The notes: generated from the letters alone by a model not told the origin. Positions 31,792 through 41,652 are shown, numbered from the stretch's first letter. The stretch: DNA of 64,000 bases from Sphingomicrobium arenosum (GCF_026157085.1 NZ_JANPVN010000001.1:1736001-1800000); one strand, 5' to 3'. Numbers and translations: made by a program.

Positions 31792-33909
31792 GTGATGCAG
31801 CTCGACCGGCGCTCCCTCCTGATCGGCGGCGGAATTGGCGTCGGGCTGCTCGTTGCCTGGCAACTGCTTCCCGGCGATGATGCGCGCGTCCCCGTCCCCG
31901 AGGGCGGCACCGCGATCGGCGGCATGGTCGCGCTCGACCCGCAGGGCGGTATCACGCTGCACAGCCCGCAAGTCGAATATGGGCAGGGCATCTGGACTGC
32001 CTTCGCGCAGGCCATCGCCGATGAAATGGGCGCGCGGATGGACAGCATCGCGGTCCAGCCGCTGCAGGCCGGATCGGGCTTTGCCAATCCGATGATCGAT
32101 GAAGCGTTCGGCAGCGCGATCCGCATCACCGCCGCCGCCACCTCGGTCCGCGCCTTCACACTCGATATCCGCCGCGCCGCCGCGTCGATGCGCGAATTGC
32201 TGCGCGCCGAAGCGGCGGAGCGCGTCGGGCTCGATCCGGCCGGCCTCCTCATCGCCGAGGGCGAGGTGCGCGGGGGCGAGCGGCCGCTGTCCTTCGCCGA
32301 ACTGGCCGAGGGGGCCGCGTCGCGCCGCGCGCGGGGGGCCGAGCTTCGTTCCTGGGCCGGTGGCGGGATCATCGGCACCAATGCCGCGCGCGTCGACACC
32401 CCGCCCAAGATGCGCGGGACCTTCGCTTTTGCCGCTGACGTGCGCCTGCCCGACATGGCCTATGCCGCCGTACGCGTGCCGCCGCCCGGCGGGCGCGTCA
32501 CCGGGCTCGACCGCGCCGCCGCGAGCGCGCGGCAGGGCACGACGGAGATCATCGAGGACGAGCGCTTCGTGGCGGTCATCGGCGAGACGAGCTGGGCCGC
32601 GCAGGCAGGACTTGCCGCCGCCAAGGTGCGCGTCACCGGCGCCCGGCTCGACGATGCCGCCATCGAGGCTGCATTGGTCGCCGCGCTCGACGCCAAAGAT
32701 GGGAAAGTCTGGGTCGACGTCGGCGATGCATCCGACGCCATCGCCGCCGCCGACGCGCCGCTGGCCGGCGAGTTTCGCGCCGCGCCGATGCTGCACCAGT
32801 CGCTCGAAGCGCCCGCCGCAGTGGCGCGGCCGCGCACCGACGGCGGGCTCGACGTTTGGGCCGCCACGCGCGCGCCCGATGCCACTCGCGCCGCCATCGC
32901 CGACGCCTGCGGCCTGTCACCCTCGCGCATTCAGCTCGTCCCCATGGGAGTCGGCGATCCCTCGGGCGCGCTCCTGGAAAATGATGCCGCTCCTGTCGCA
33001 GGCCGCCTCGCGCTTAGGCTCGGTCGCCCGGTGCAGGCGAGCCTGTCGCACCATGCCGCACGCCGCGTCGGCGCTGTCTCTCCCCCGATGGCGGCGCGGG
33101 TCGAGGTCGCGCTCGGGGGCGGTGGCATTCTCGGCTGGCGCGCCCATTATGCCGCCCCTGCGGGTCTGGGCGGCAGTCTTGCCCGTCTCGGCGGCAAGCG
33201 CGGGCCCAGTCGCCTTGGGGCCACTGGCCTGCCCTATGGCGTGCCGGCGCAGGAGATCACCACCACCACCATCGACCTGCCGCTGCGCACCGGCTGGATG
33301 CGCGGGGCCGAGGAGGCGTTCCACGCGCTCGCCACTGAGACGATGATCGACCGCGCCGCACGCGCCTTGGGCCGCGACCCCCTGTCCTTCCGCATCGGAT
33401 TGCTTGGCGGCGACGTGCGCATGGCGCGCCTCCTCACCCGCCTCGCCGCCGAAGCGCGTTGGGACGGCGGCGGCGCGGGCAGCATGATGGGCGTAGCCTG
33501 CGCCCGGATGGACGGCAGCCGCATCGCGCTGGTCGCCGAAGCCAGCGGCAGCCCCGCCAGTTTCAAGGTCAGCCGCCTCGTCGCGGCAGTCGATTGCGGC
33601 GCGATGGTCAATCCTGCGCTCGTCGAGCAGCAGGTCGCGGGCGGCATGCTCGCCGCGCTCCAGCAACTGCGGTTCCCCGCCCCGCGGATCGTCGACGGGC
33701 TGCCCGAGCCTGCCGGTGCCGCCATCGGTCCGGCCCTCGACGCGCTGCCCGAGATCAGGGTGCTCACGACCCCCTCGGGCGAGCTTCCCGGCGGCGTGTC
33801 GAGCCTCGGCGCCGCCATCGCGCCCGCCGCCATCGCCAATGCGCTCGGCGCTGGCGGGGAGGACCAAGGACCGGTCTTGCGCACCCTGCCCTTTGCTTTA
33901 GGGGCCTGA
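31792..33909 (+). CDS. xanthine-oxidase-family molybdopterin-binding subunit, likely atypical
   Basis: A 705-residue relative of isoquinoline 1-oxidoreductase/aldehyde oxidase large subunits. DRRSLLIGGGIGVGLLVAWQ is a twin-arginine-like signal or anchor. The aldehyde-oxidase domain (MRGTFAFAADVRLPDMAYAA, about 205-300) and two Moco-binding regions follow, and VSRLVAAVDCGAMVNPALVE is the typical late motif. At the end, where family members have the catalytic glutamate in a GxGEPG motif, this protein has GGVSSLGAAIAPAAIANALG. No small 2Fe-2S subunit gene is adjacent. Function is therefore uncertain; it might be inactive or have a different role. Confidence 0.8.
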   Translation: MMQLDRRSLLIGGGIGVGLLVAWQLLPGDDARVPVPEGGTAIGGMVALDPQGGITLHSPQVEYGQGIWTAFAQAIADEMGARMDSIAVQPLQAGSGFANPMIDEAFGSAIRITAAATSVRAFTLDIRRAAASMRELLRAEAAERVGLDPAGLLIAEGEVRGGERPLSFAELAEGAASRRARGAELRSWAGGGIIGTNAARVDTPPKMRGTFAFAADVRLPDMAYAAVRVPPPGGRVTGLDRAAASARQGTTEIIEDERFVAVIGETSWAAQAGLAAAKVRVTGARLDDAAIEAALVAALDAKDGKVWVDVGDASDAIAAADAPLAGEFRAAPMLHQSLEAPAAVARPRTDGGLDVWAATRAPDATRAAIADACGLSPSRIQLVPMGVGDPSGALLENDAAPVAGRLALRLGRPVQASLSHHAARRVGAVSPPMAARVEVALGGGGILGWRAHYAAPAGLGGSLARLGGKRGPSRLGATGLPYGVPAQEITTTTIDLPLRTGWMRGAEEAFHALATETMIDRAARALGRDPLSFRIGLLGGDVRMARLLTRLAAEARWDGGGAGSMMGVACARMDGSRIALVAEASGSPASFKVSRLVAAVDCGAMVNPALVEQQVAGGMLAALQQLRFPAPRIVDGLPEPAGAAIGPALDALPEIRVLTTPSGELPGGVSSLGAAIAPAAIANALGAGGEDQGPVLRTLPFALGA

Positions 33910-33913
33910 AGCC

Positions 33914-34912
33914 ATGGACAAGCCCGCCGATCATCCGACCTTCCCGCCGCGGCGCACTGCCGTTCTCCTGACCAATCTCGGCACCCCCGATGCGCCCGAG
34001 ACCGGCGCGGTGAGGCGCTATCTCAAGCAATTCCTGTCGGACCGCCGCGTCATCGAGATCCCGCCCATCGCGTGGCAACCGATCCTGCGCGGCATCATCC
34101 TCAACACCCGCCCGAAAAAAAGCGCGGCGGCCTATCGCGAGGTGTGGACCGACGACGGCTCACCGCTGGCCGCCATTACCAAGCATCAGGCCGAAGCGCT
34201 CCAAAAGTGGCTTGGCGACGACGTGCTGGTCGACTGGGCAATGCGCTATGGCAATCCCTCGATCCCAGACGCGCTCGACCGCCTGTGGGACGCTGGCGCG
34301 CGGCGCATCCTCTTCGCCCCGCTCTATCCGCAATATTGCGCCGCGACGACCGCCAGCAGCATGGATGCGTTGTCGGACTGGCTGGCCCCGCGCCGGTGGC
34401 AGCCCGCGATCCGCACGCTGCCGCCTTATTATGACGCGCCCGCGCACATCGACGCGCTCGCCGCCGATCTCGGCGCGCAGTTGGGCGCACTCGATTTCAA
34501 GCCGCAAAAGCTGCTGCTCAGTTTCCACGGCATGCCCGAGCGCACGCTGCACAAGGGCGACCCCTATCACTGCCAGTGCCAGAAGACGGGGCGCCTGCTG
34601 GGCGAGAAGCTCGACCTGCCGACCGAAGTGACCTTCCAGTCGCGCTTCGGCCCGGCGCAATGGCTCACCCCCGCCACCGACGACCGGTTGAAGGCGCTAC
34701 CGGGCGAAGGCGTCACCCGTCTCGCCATCGCCGCGCCGGGCTTTTCGGCCGACTGCCTCGAGACGATCGAGGAGCTCGGCATTCGCGGCAAAGAGGATTT
34801 CCTCGCCGCCGGTGGTGAACAATTCGCCCGTCTCGATTGTCTGAATGATCGTAAGGCGGGCATGGACATGCTCGAAACGCTCATCCGGCAGGAGCTTGGC
34901 GGCTGGGCCTGA
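33914..34912 (+). CDS. hemH: ferrochelatase
   Basis: Inserts Fe2+ into protoporphyrin IX, the last step of heme synthesis. The 332 residues show LLTNLGTPDAPETGAVRRYL at the N-terminus, LLLSFHGMPERTLHKGDPYH with the catalytic histidine, HCQCQKTGRLLGEKL, then the late glutamate motif FSADCLETIEELGIRG. The cysteines in YHCQCQK are found in several alphaproteobacterial ferrochelatases and might bind an iron-sulfur cluster. The start lies 4 bp after the stop of the molybdopterin gene, so they may share a transcript. Confidence 0.95.
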   Translation: MDKPADHPTFPPRRTAVLLTNLGTPDAPETGAVRRYLKQFLSDRRVIEIPPIAWQPILRGIILNTRPKKSAAAYREVWTDDGSPLAAITKHQAEALQKWLGDDVLVDWAMRYGNPSIPDALDRLWDAGARRILFAPLYPQYCAATTASSMDALSDWLAPRRWQPAIRTLPPYYDAPAHIDALAADLGAQLGALDFKPQKLLLSFHGMPERTLHKGDPYHCQCQKTGRLLGEKLDLPTEVTFQSRFGPAQWLTPATDDRLKALPGEGVTRLAIAAPGFSADCLETIEELGIRGKEDFLAAGGEQFARLDCLNDRKAGMDMLETLIRQELGGWA

Positions 34913-34931
34913 TCAACAGGGAGATGGATCA

Positions 34932-35657
34932 ATGACGGAACGAGTTGCAGTAGTCACCGGGGGCACGCGCGGCATCGGCGAGGCGATCGCGGTCCATCTC
35001 CGGGACAAGGGCATGAAGGTCGCCGCGACCTATGCGGGCAATGAGGAAAAGGCCAAGGCCTTCACCGACCGCACCGGCATTCCCGCCTACAAGTTCGACG
35101 TCGCCGATTTCAACGGCTGCCAGGACGCCGTGACGAAGATCGAGGCCGACCTCGGCACGGTCGACGTGCTCGTCAACAATGCAGGCATCACGCGCGACAG
35201 CACCATGAAACGCCAGAGCCACGAGCAGTGGCAGGAAGTCATCGACACCAATTTGGGCGGCTGTTTCAACATGGCCAAGGCAGTGTTCGAAGGCATGTGC
35301 GAGCGCGGCTATGGCCGCATCGTCAACATCGGCTCGATCAACGGCCAGGCAGGCCAGTACGGCCAGGTCAACTATGCCGCCGCCAAGTCGGGCATCCACG
35401 GCTTCACCAAGGCGCTGGCGCAGGAAGGCGCGCGCTTCGGCGTCACCGTCAACGCCATCGCGCCGGGCTATATCGACACCGACATGGTCGCCGCCGTGCC
35501 CGACAATGTCCTCGAGAAGATCGTCGCGCGCATCCCGGTGGGGCGTCTCGGCAAGGCCGAGGAGATCGCCCGCGGCGTCGGCTTCCTCACCGACGAGGAA
35601 GGCGGCTTCATCACCGGCTCGACGCTGTCGATCAATGGTGGTCAGCATATGTATTAA
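34932..35657 (+). CDS. phbB: acetoacetyl-CoA reductase (PhbB-type SDR)
   Basis: NADPH-dependent short-chain dehydrogenase reducing acetoacetyl-CoA to (R)-3-hydroxybutyryl-CoA for polyhydroxybutyrate synthesis. The 241 residues have the dinucleotide loop VVTGGTRGIGEAIA, NNAGITRD, the catalytic serine in NIGSINGQAGQYGQVNYAAAK with YxxxK, and the PhbB-type DFNGCQDAVTKIEADLGTVD. No PHB synthase or thiolase gene is nearby, so the partner genes are elsewhere. ATG 34932 with GGGAG before it is the start. Confidence 0.92.
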   Translation: MTERVAVVTGGTRGIGEAIAVHLRDKGMKVAATYAGNEEKAKAFTDRTGIPAYKFDVADFNGCQDAVTKIEADLGTVDVLVNNAGITRDSTMKRQSHEQWQEVIDTNLGGCFNMAKAVFEGMCERGYGRIVNIGSINGQAGQYGQVNYAAAKSGIHGFTKALAQEGARFGVTVNAIAPGYIDTDMVAAVPDNVLEKIVARIPVGRLGKAEEIARGVGFLTDEEGGFITGSTLSINGGQHMY

Positions 35658-35670
35658 GCCAGCGCAGCCG

Positions 35671-35779
35671 CAGAAGGGCGCGCCCCTTCTGTCGGCGGTT
35701 GCCCCCCGGGCAAGCGCGCAGCTCGGACGGCGGGTCGCGTCAGCGAACCCGACCGACGGCGTGGGGCCGCCCCCACGCC
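35671..35779. repeat. two hairpins downstream of phbB
   Basis: CAGAAGGG (35671-35678) pairs with CCCTTCTG (35684-35691). A second hairpin pairs GGCGTGGGG (35758-35766) with CCCCACGCC (35771-35779) over CCGC. They lie in the 144-bp gap between phbB and the ribbon-helix-helix gene. The first is well placed to end the phbB transcript; neither has a T-run. The second is close to the next start codon and could affect its translation. Confidence 0.55.
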
Positions 35780-35801
35780 GCAGACGCAGAAAGATAGCCC
35801 C

Positions 35802-36053
35802 ATGTCCTTTACCCCCGATCCCGTCGCCAAGCGCTCGGTCACCATCGGCGGCCACGAGACATCGATCAGCCTCGAACCCTTGTTTTGGGAAGCGCTGAAG
35901 GTCGCCGCCGCCGAACGCAATCTGCCGGTGAACGCGCTGGTCGCGCGGATCGACCTTACCCGGTTCGATGAAACCGGCGCGCCGCGCACGGGGCTGGCGA
36001 GTGCGATCCGGCAATGGCTGATGATCGAGGGCCCGATCGCCCGCGCGCGATAG
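35802..36053 (+). CDS. ribbon-helix-helix domain protein (RHH_4 type)
   Basis: An 83-residue protein. KRSVTIGGHETSISLEPLFW, then EALKVAAAERNLPVNALVAR, matches the RHH_4 pattern: a DNA-contact strand (SVTIGGHETSI) and two helices. These proteins are common in alphaproteobacteria and rarely characterised; a small DNA-binding regulator is likely. The stop is 1 bp before the stop of the convergent ATP-grasp gene. Confidence 0.85.
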   Translation: MSFTPDPVAKRSVTIGGHETSISLEPLFWEALKVAAAERNLPVNALVARIDLTRFDETGAPRTGLASAIRQWLMIEGPIARAR

Positions 36054-36054
36054 A

Positions 36055-36906
36055 TCAGGCGAGACGCTTCAGGACAGCATCGCGGAACGCCGCACCCTCG
36101 TCGGGGGCGTAGCGCAGGAACATGTCGGGCTCGATCAGCTCCAATTCCATTAGCAGCGGTCCCTGTTCGGTCATGACGAGGTCGACCCGCGCATAGGCGG
36201 GCGGCTGCGGTGCGCAGGCGAGCGCGGCCTCGGCGACCTTGCGCGCCTCGGGTGGTGCCTCGACCGCCTCTTCGGACCCGCCGAACTCGGGCTGGACCCG
36301 GAATTCACCCTCTTTGGCGCGCTTGACCGCGGCATGGCTGTAGCGACCGTCGAAATAAAGGAGGCTCATCTCGCCGCCCGTCAGGATTTCGGTGAGGAAG
36401 GGTTGGATGATAAGGCGCCTATCGCGCACATCCTCGGGCAGCGCATCGCTCGCGGATAGCGCATAGGTGCCCTCCCCGCTCGCCGAGAGGCGCGGTTTCA
36501 CGACCAGCTTGTCTGACTTGAACGTCGCCGCCGCGCGCGCGAGCACGCCTTCCTCCTCGCCATGCGCCTCGATCGTCGGCACCACCGCGACGCCCTTGTC
36601 GGCGAGTTCGGAAAGATAGGCCTTGTCCGAATTCCACCGCAGGATGGCAGGGTGGTTGACGCAGGCGACCTTTCGGAAGGCGATGCGATCAATGAGGTCG
36701 AACCAACGCCCGCCGTCCAAGTGATAGCCCCAGGCGATGAGCGGCAGCACCGCATCCACGCCGCGCAGGAAGGTGTCGTCGGCCTCGTTCCAGCGCTGGT
36801 CGAGCACCTCATGCCCCGCGCCTTCGAACAGGGCGCGCTGGCGCTCCAGTTCGGCGGCATAAAATTGCGCCTCCCAGCGCGAGGGCGTGAGGATGGCGAT
36901 CCGCAT
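36055..36906 (-). CDS. ATP-grasp domain protein (glutathione-synthetase-like)
   Basis: A 283-residue ATP-grasp enzyme that probably forms an amide bond using acyl-phosphate chemistry. Seen: MRIAILTPSRWEAQFYAAEL, LPLIAWGYHLDGGRWFDLID, VNHPAILRWNSDKAYLSELA, a nucleotide-binding KLVVKPRLSASGEGTYAL, and at the end the metal-binding ARVDLVMTEQGPLLMELELI. The relatives include prokaryotic glutathione-synthetase-like and DcsG-like proteins; the substrate is unknown. It starts 8 bp after the stop of the NAD-glutamate dehydrogenase gene, which suggests co-expression and perhaps a glutamate-derived substrate. Confidence 0.82.
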   Translation of the reverse strand: MRIAILTPSRWEAQFYAAELERQRALFEGAGHEVLDQRWNEADDTFLRGVDAVLPLIAWGYHLDGGRWFDLIDRIAFRKVACVNHPAILRWNSDKAYLSELADKGVAVVPTIEAHGEEEGVLARAAATFKSDKLVVKPRLSASGEGTYALSASDALPEDVRDRRLIIQPFLTEILTGGEMSLLYFDGRYSHAAVKRAKEGEFRVQPEFGGSEEAVEAPPEARKVAEAALACAPQPPAYARVDLVMTEQGPLLMELELIEPDMFLRYAPDEGAAFRDAVLKRLA

Positions 36907-36914
36907 GAGGGTCC

Positions 36915-39900
36915 TTACCGTGCGAGCAGGATGCGCGCCTGGTTGGCGATCTGCGCGAGCATCGGAGTGGTCGAGCCGCCAGCGCGCTGCGCCCGGTCGA
37001 CGAGGCGGCGGAATTGCTCGATGCGCGGCTCGTTGCGCGTGATCCACTGCTCGATCGCTTCCTCGACCTCGGCGCCGCCACGCAGCACCTTGGCGAGAAA
37101 ATCGATGCGCAACTGCTCGAAATCGCGCGCGAGGCCGGCGACGAGCAAGCGTTCCCAATTGTCCTCGGGGACATAGCGGATGAGCTGCTGCTGCGCCCAG
37201 TCGAGCCCGAGCGCCTCGCCGAGGCGCGTATAGGCGGCGGTCAGCGACAGCACGTCGGTGCCCTTGCGTTTGCCCAGCGCGGCCAGCCCGAACACCCCGT
37301 CCATCTCGTAGAGGTGGATGAGCGCATCGACGAGTACGGGGTCGGCCCCCATGCCGGTCAGCCGCTCGCGCCGTGCCTGCGCCTCGTTGCGCACCTCGGC
37401 GCGGATGAGGCGTTCGGTGGCGGTCTCGACCGCCTGGAAACCGGGGCCGAACAGGTCGATGAGCTTCGACACGCGCATCTCCGCGCCCGCCGAGCGCAGG
37501 ATGTCGGACAAGTGGCTGCGCACCGAGCGCGCGGCGACCGCGAACAGTTCGATGCGGGTGGCCTCGTCGACCTCGGCCGCTTCGATACGCGCCCACAGCG
37601 CCTTCAGCCCGAGCAACCGCTCGGCGACGAGGAACGCCACCGCAACCTGCCCCAGCGCGACGCCTTCCTCCTCGGTCATGTCGAGCGCGATCGAGGGTCC
37701 GAGGCGATTGACGAGGCGGTTGGCGACCTTGGTGGCGATGATCTCATTCTCGAGCCGGTGGGCGGCAACGGCCTCCTTGTGCTCGGCGATCATCTCGCGC
37801 GGGAAGGCGGCAAACAATTCGCCCTCGAGCGCCGGATCGCTGCCGAGGTCGAGCTTTTCCGCTGCGTCCTGCAACGCCATCTTCGACATCGACAGGACGA
37901 CCGCCAGTTCGGGGCGGGTCATGCCGACATTGTCGAGCCCGCGGCGCATCAGCGCCTCCGAACTGGCCAGCCCCTCGACGCGGCGGTCGAGCCGGCCCGA
38001 GGCCTCGAGGATCTCGATGGTGCGGACAAAGCCCGGGAGACCCGCCGCGCCGCGTGCTTCGGCCACCGACAGCGCGAGCGCCTGCAGGCGATTGTCCTCG
38101 AGCACGAGCGCGCCGACCTCGTCGGTCATGCGCGCGAGCAGCGCGTTGCGCTCTTCGAGCCCTAAACGCCCCTCGCGCATCTCGCGATTGAGCGGGATCT
38201 TGATGTTGACCTCATTGTCCGAGCAATCGACGCCCGCACTATTGTCGATGAAGTCGGTATTGATGCGCCCGCCCGAAAGCGCGAATTCGATGCGCGCTTC
38301 CTGCGTGATGCCGAGGTTGGCGCCCTCGCCCACCGCCTTCACGCGCAGCTCATTGCCGTTGACGCGGATCGCGTCATTGGCCGGATCGCCGACATCGGCG
38401 TTACTCTGCGAGGAGGCCTTCACATAGGTCCCGATGCCGCCGAACCAGAGAAGGTCGGCAGGTGCCTTGAGGATGTAGGACAGGATCGCCTGCGGGGCGA
38501 GATCGTCTTCGGCGTCCTCGGGAATGCCGATGGCGGCGCGCGCCTCGGGCGTTAGCTTGATCGACTTTTGCCCGCGCGACACGATCATGCCGCCCTTGGA
38601 CAGCTTGGCCTTGTCATAGTCCTGCCAGCTCGACCGGCCCATCTCGAACAGGCGCTTGCGCTCTTCCCAGCTCAAGGCGGGGACGGGCTCTGGGTCGATG
38701 AAGATGTCGCGATGGTCGAAGGCGGCGACGAGGCGGATCGCCTTGGACAAGAGCATGCCGTTGCCGAACACGTCGCCCGACATGTCGCCGACACCGACCA
38801 CGTCGATGGGCTCGGACTGCACGTCGACGCCCATTTCGAGGAAGTGGCGCTGGACCGACACCCAGGCGCCCTTGGCGGTGATGCCCATCGCCTTATGGTC
38901 ATAGCCGTTCGAGCCGCCGCTAGCGAAGGCATCGCCGAGCCAGAAGCCGCGTTCCAGCGCGATCGCATTAGCGACATCGGAGAAGGTCGCGGTGCCCTTG
39001 TCGGCGGCGACGACGAAATAGGGATCGTCACCGTCGTGGATCACGACATTGTCGGGATGAACGACACGATCATCGACGATATTGTCGGTGACCGACAGCA
39101 GCGAACGGATGAAGGTGCGATAGGCTTCGGTGCCTTCGGCGAACCAGGCCTCGCGGTCGGTCGGCGGGGGCAGCTGCTTGGCGAAGAAGCCGCCCTTGGC
39201 GCCGGTCGGCACGATGACGGCATTCTTGACCAGCTGCGCCTTGACGAGGCCCAAGACTTCGGTGCGGAAGTCGTCGCGGCGATCGGACCAGCGAAGGCCC
39301 CCGCGCGCGACCGGACCGCCGCGCAAATGGATGCCCTCGACGCGCGGGCCATAGACCCAGATTTCGCGATAGGGGACGGGCGCCGGAAGCCCCGGGATCT
39401 TGCCGCTGTCGAACTTGAAGGCGAGGCATTCGCCCTCCTTCAGCGCAAAGGCGTTGGTGCGCAGCGTCGCCATGACGAGCGCGCGGAAAAGGCGGAGGAT
39501 GCGGTCGTCGTCGATCGACTGCACCATCGACAGCGCATCGTCGAAATTGCGCAGGGCGCGCTTGATCGAGGCGGCGCGATCATCCTCGGCATGAGGATCG
39601 TGCGCGGCGATGAACGCCTCGATCAGCGAGGCGGTCGCCATCGGCGCTTCCTGCAGCGTCTCGACCACGGTGGCGAGGCCGAAGGCGACGCCGATCTGGC
39701 GCATGTAGCGGAACCAGGCACGCAGCCACACGACCGAGCGCGGCTCGAGGCCGGCGAACAGGACGAGGCTGTTGAAGCCGTCATTTTCCGCCTCGCCCGC
39801 CATCACCTCGGCAATGGCTTCCTCGATCACCGAGGCGCGCTCCATGATCGAGTCCATGTCAGTGCCCTCGGGCAATTCGAGATGGAAGTCGTGGACATAG

Positions 39901-41558
39901 CCGAGCGCGCCGTCGGCGAGCGCGGTGGGGATTTCCTCGAGCACGTGGAAGCCGAAAAATTCGAGCACCGGGACGGCCTCGGACAAGGGAATGATCCCCT
40001 TGGCGCGATAGGTCTTGAGCCGCAGGCGGTTGGCGGCCTCGTGCGGCGCACGCACGAGACGCACGCTGCGTTCATCGAGGCTTTCGTCGAGCGCCGACAT
40101 GCGCGCGATGTCGAGCGCCCCCTCGCGCGGGGTGGTGCGCGTACGATAGCTTTCGGGCATGCCCGGCAGGTAGGACAGCGCGAGGCGGGTGGCACGGCCA
40201 GCGCCGACCTCGTCGATCAACTCGGCCTCGACCGCGGGGGCCCAGCCGCGCACCATTTCGACCAGCGCCTTGTCGAGCGCATCGACATCGGGCAGCGGCA
40301 TCGAGGGATCGGTCGCCATGGTATAGCGCAGCAGCGCCAATTCGCCGTCGCCCAATTCGACCGACCAGGAGGAAATCGGCGAGCCGACCTCGTCCTCGAG
40401 CATCATTGCCACCGCCATGCGGCGCGCGGTCGACAGCTCGTCGCGCGGCAGCCATACGAAGGCGTAGAGATGCCGCTGGAGCGCGCCCTGCAGCACGAGC
40501 AATGTCGGGCGCGGGCGGTCGGCGAGGCTCATCGCGGTCAGCGCGGCGAGCCGCACTTCCTCTTCCTCGAAGCTGATGACGAGGTCGTGCGGGAGCGTCG
40601 AGATGGCGTGGGTCAGCGCCTTGCCGCCGTGACTGGCGGGCGAGAAGCCCAATTCCTTGTCGAGCGCTTCCAACCGCTGGCGCAGGATCGGCACTTCGGC
40701 CGCCGGCGCACGCAAGGCTTCCGAGGTCCACAGGCCGGCGTGGATCGAGATGCCGTCGTCGCGGCGCACCATGATGACGTCGAGGGGTACACGGCGATGC
40801 ACCGGCGACACCTGGTCGGCCTTGAGGATGAGATAGGAGCGTCCGCCGCTGGTCAGCGCCTCGATCGCGGCGGCGACCACGCTCTGGTCCCACAAATGGA
40901 TACCGTCGCGCAGGATGCCGAGCCCCTCGCCCGGCGTCCCGTCCTCGCCGACGAGCAGATGGCCGAGCAGGGTGAAATTGTCGGCGACCAACCAGTCGAG
41001 GAACGCCGCCGCCTCGGGGCGCGGTTCGCGCAGCCGGTCGGCATCGCGCGCCATCTCGGCGAGCATGACCTTCCAGTCGCGCACCGCGGCGCGGACATGC
41101 TCGAGCACGTCGCGCAGGATGACCGACAGATCGTGGCGCCCGCGCGCATCGGCGCGGTCGAGTTCGATGAAGATGAGGCTTTCGGGCGTGCCGTCCTCGC
41201 CGCCCCAGCTGGTGATGCAGCCGTCCTTATCGCGCGCGACGCGGATGATGGGGTGGAGCAGGCGATAGACCGACAGGCCGCGCGCCGCGATCGCGCCCGC
41301 CACGCTGTCGACGAGAAAGGGCATGTCATTGTTGACGAGCGCGAGGCGCATGCGCCGCTGGCCCGCCTCGCCGCCCGAGCTTTCAAGCTCGAGATTGAGC
41401 TGGCCGTCCTTGCGCTGGCGCGCCGCCGCCGCGACGAAGCGCGCGGCATCCTCGAGGTCTTCGAGGCCATAGCCGTCCAGATCGCCGGGAAGCGCGCTCG
41501 CCTCCATGGCCTGTTCGAGCAGCTCCACCCACGCGGGATCGATCCCTTTATCCGACAT
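36915..41558 (-). CDS. NAD-specific glutamate dehydrogenase (large, 180-kDa type)
   Basis: Oxidatively deaminates glutamate to 2-oxoglutarate with NAD+. The 1547 residues match the large L_180 class known from Caulobacter, Pseudomonas and Streptomyces. The N-terminal 700 residues hold ACT-like regulatory segments. The catalytic part runs from about residue 720: RGGPVARGGLRWSDRRDDFR, LGLVKAQLVKNAVIVPTGAK and GGFFAKQLPP, then the NAD-binding stretch with VGVGDMSGDVFGNGMLLSKA. It supports growth on amino acids. Upstream is a 94-bp gap to the PAS-protein gene; downstream lies the ATP-grasp gene. Confidence 0.95.
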   Translation of the reverse strand: MSDKGIDPAWVELLEQAMEASALPGDLDGYGLEDLEDAARFVAAAARQRKDGQLNLELESSGGEAGQRRMRLALVNNDMPFLVDSVAGAIAARGLSVYRLLHPIIRVARDKDGCITSWGGEDGTPESLIFIELDRADARGRHDLSVILRDVLEHVRAAVRDWKVMLAEMARDADRLREPRPEAAAFLDWLVADNFTLLGHLLVGEDGTPGEGLGILRDGIHLWDQSVVAAAIEALTSGGRSYLILKADQVSPVHRRVPLDVIMVRRDDGISIHAGLWTSEALRAPAAEVPILRQRLEALDKELGFSPASHGGKALTHAISTLPHDLVISFEEEEVRLAALTAMSLADRPRPTLLVLQGALQRHLYAFVWLPRDELSTARRMAVAMMLEDEVGSPISSWSVELGDGELALLRYTMATDPSMPLPDVDALDKALVEMVRGWAPAVEAELIDEVGAGRATRLALSYLPGMPESYRTRTTPREGALDIARMSALDESLDERSVRLVRAPHEAANRLRLKTYRAKGIIPLSEAVPVLEFFGFHVLEEIPTALADGALGYVHDFHLELPEGTDMDSIMERASVIEEAIAEVMAGEAENDGFNSLVLFAGLEPRSVVWLRAWFRYMRQIGVAFGLATVVETLQEAPMATASLIEAFIAAHDPHAEDDRAASIKRALRNFDDALSMVQSIDDDRILRLFRALVMATLRTNAFALKEGECLAFKFDSGKIPGLPAPVPYREIWVYGPRVEGIHLRGGPVARGGLRWSDRRDDFRTEVLGLVKAQLVKNAVIVPTGAKGGFFAKQLPPPTDREAWFAEGTEAYRTFIRSLLSVTDNIVDDRVVHPDNVVIHDGDDPYFVVAADKGTATFSDVANAIALERGFWLGDAFASGGSNGYDHKAMGITAKGAWVSVQRHFLEMGVDVQSEPIDVVGVGDMSGDVFGNGMLLSKAIRLVAAFDHRDIFIDPEPVPALSWEERKRLFEMGRSSWQDYDKAKLSKGGMIVSRGQKSIKLTPEARAAIGIPEDAEDDLAPQAILSYILKAPADLLWFGGIGTYVKASSQSNADVGDPANDAIRVNGNELRVKAVGEGANLGITQEARIEFALSGGRINTDFIDNSAGVDCSDNEVNIKIPLNREMREGRLGLEERNALLARMTDEVGALVLEDNRLQALALSVAEARGAAGLPGFVRTIEILEASGRLDRRVEGLASSEALMRRGLDNVGMTRPELAVVLSMSKMALQDAAEKLDLGSDPALEGELFAAFPREMIAEHKEAVAAHRLENEIIATKVANRLVNRLGPSIALDMTEEEGVALGQVAVAFLVAERLLGLKALWARIEAAEVDEATRIELFAVAARSVRSHLSDILRSAGAEMRVSKLIDLFGPGFQAVETATERLIRAEVRNEAQARRERLTGMGADPVLVDALIHLYEMDGVFGLAALGKRKGTDVLSLTAAYTRLGEALGLDWAQQQLIRYVPEDNWERLLVAGLARDFEQLRIDFLAKVLRGGAEVEEAIEQWITRNEPRIEQFRRLVDRAQRAGGSTTPMLAQIANQARILLAR

Positions 41559-41652
41559 GCCCTCTTCCCTGACGCATCCTGATTGGCGGCGGGCTATAGA
41601 CCCGCGCCAAAGGGCACCACAAGGGGGAAACGGCCAGTGTTTGCGAGGCTTT

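Noticed and set aside
38568..41582. Plus-strand 1004-codon open frame opposite the glutamate dehydrogenase
   Set aside because: Shadow frame in high-GC DNA. The opposite strand encodes a full, motif-rich enzyme.
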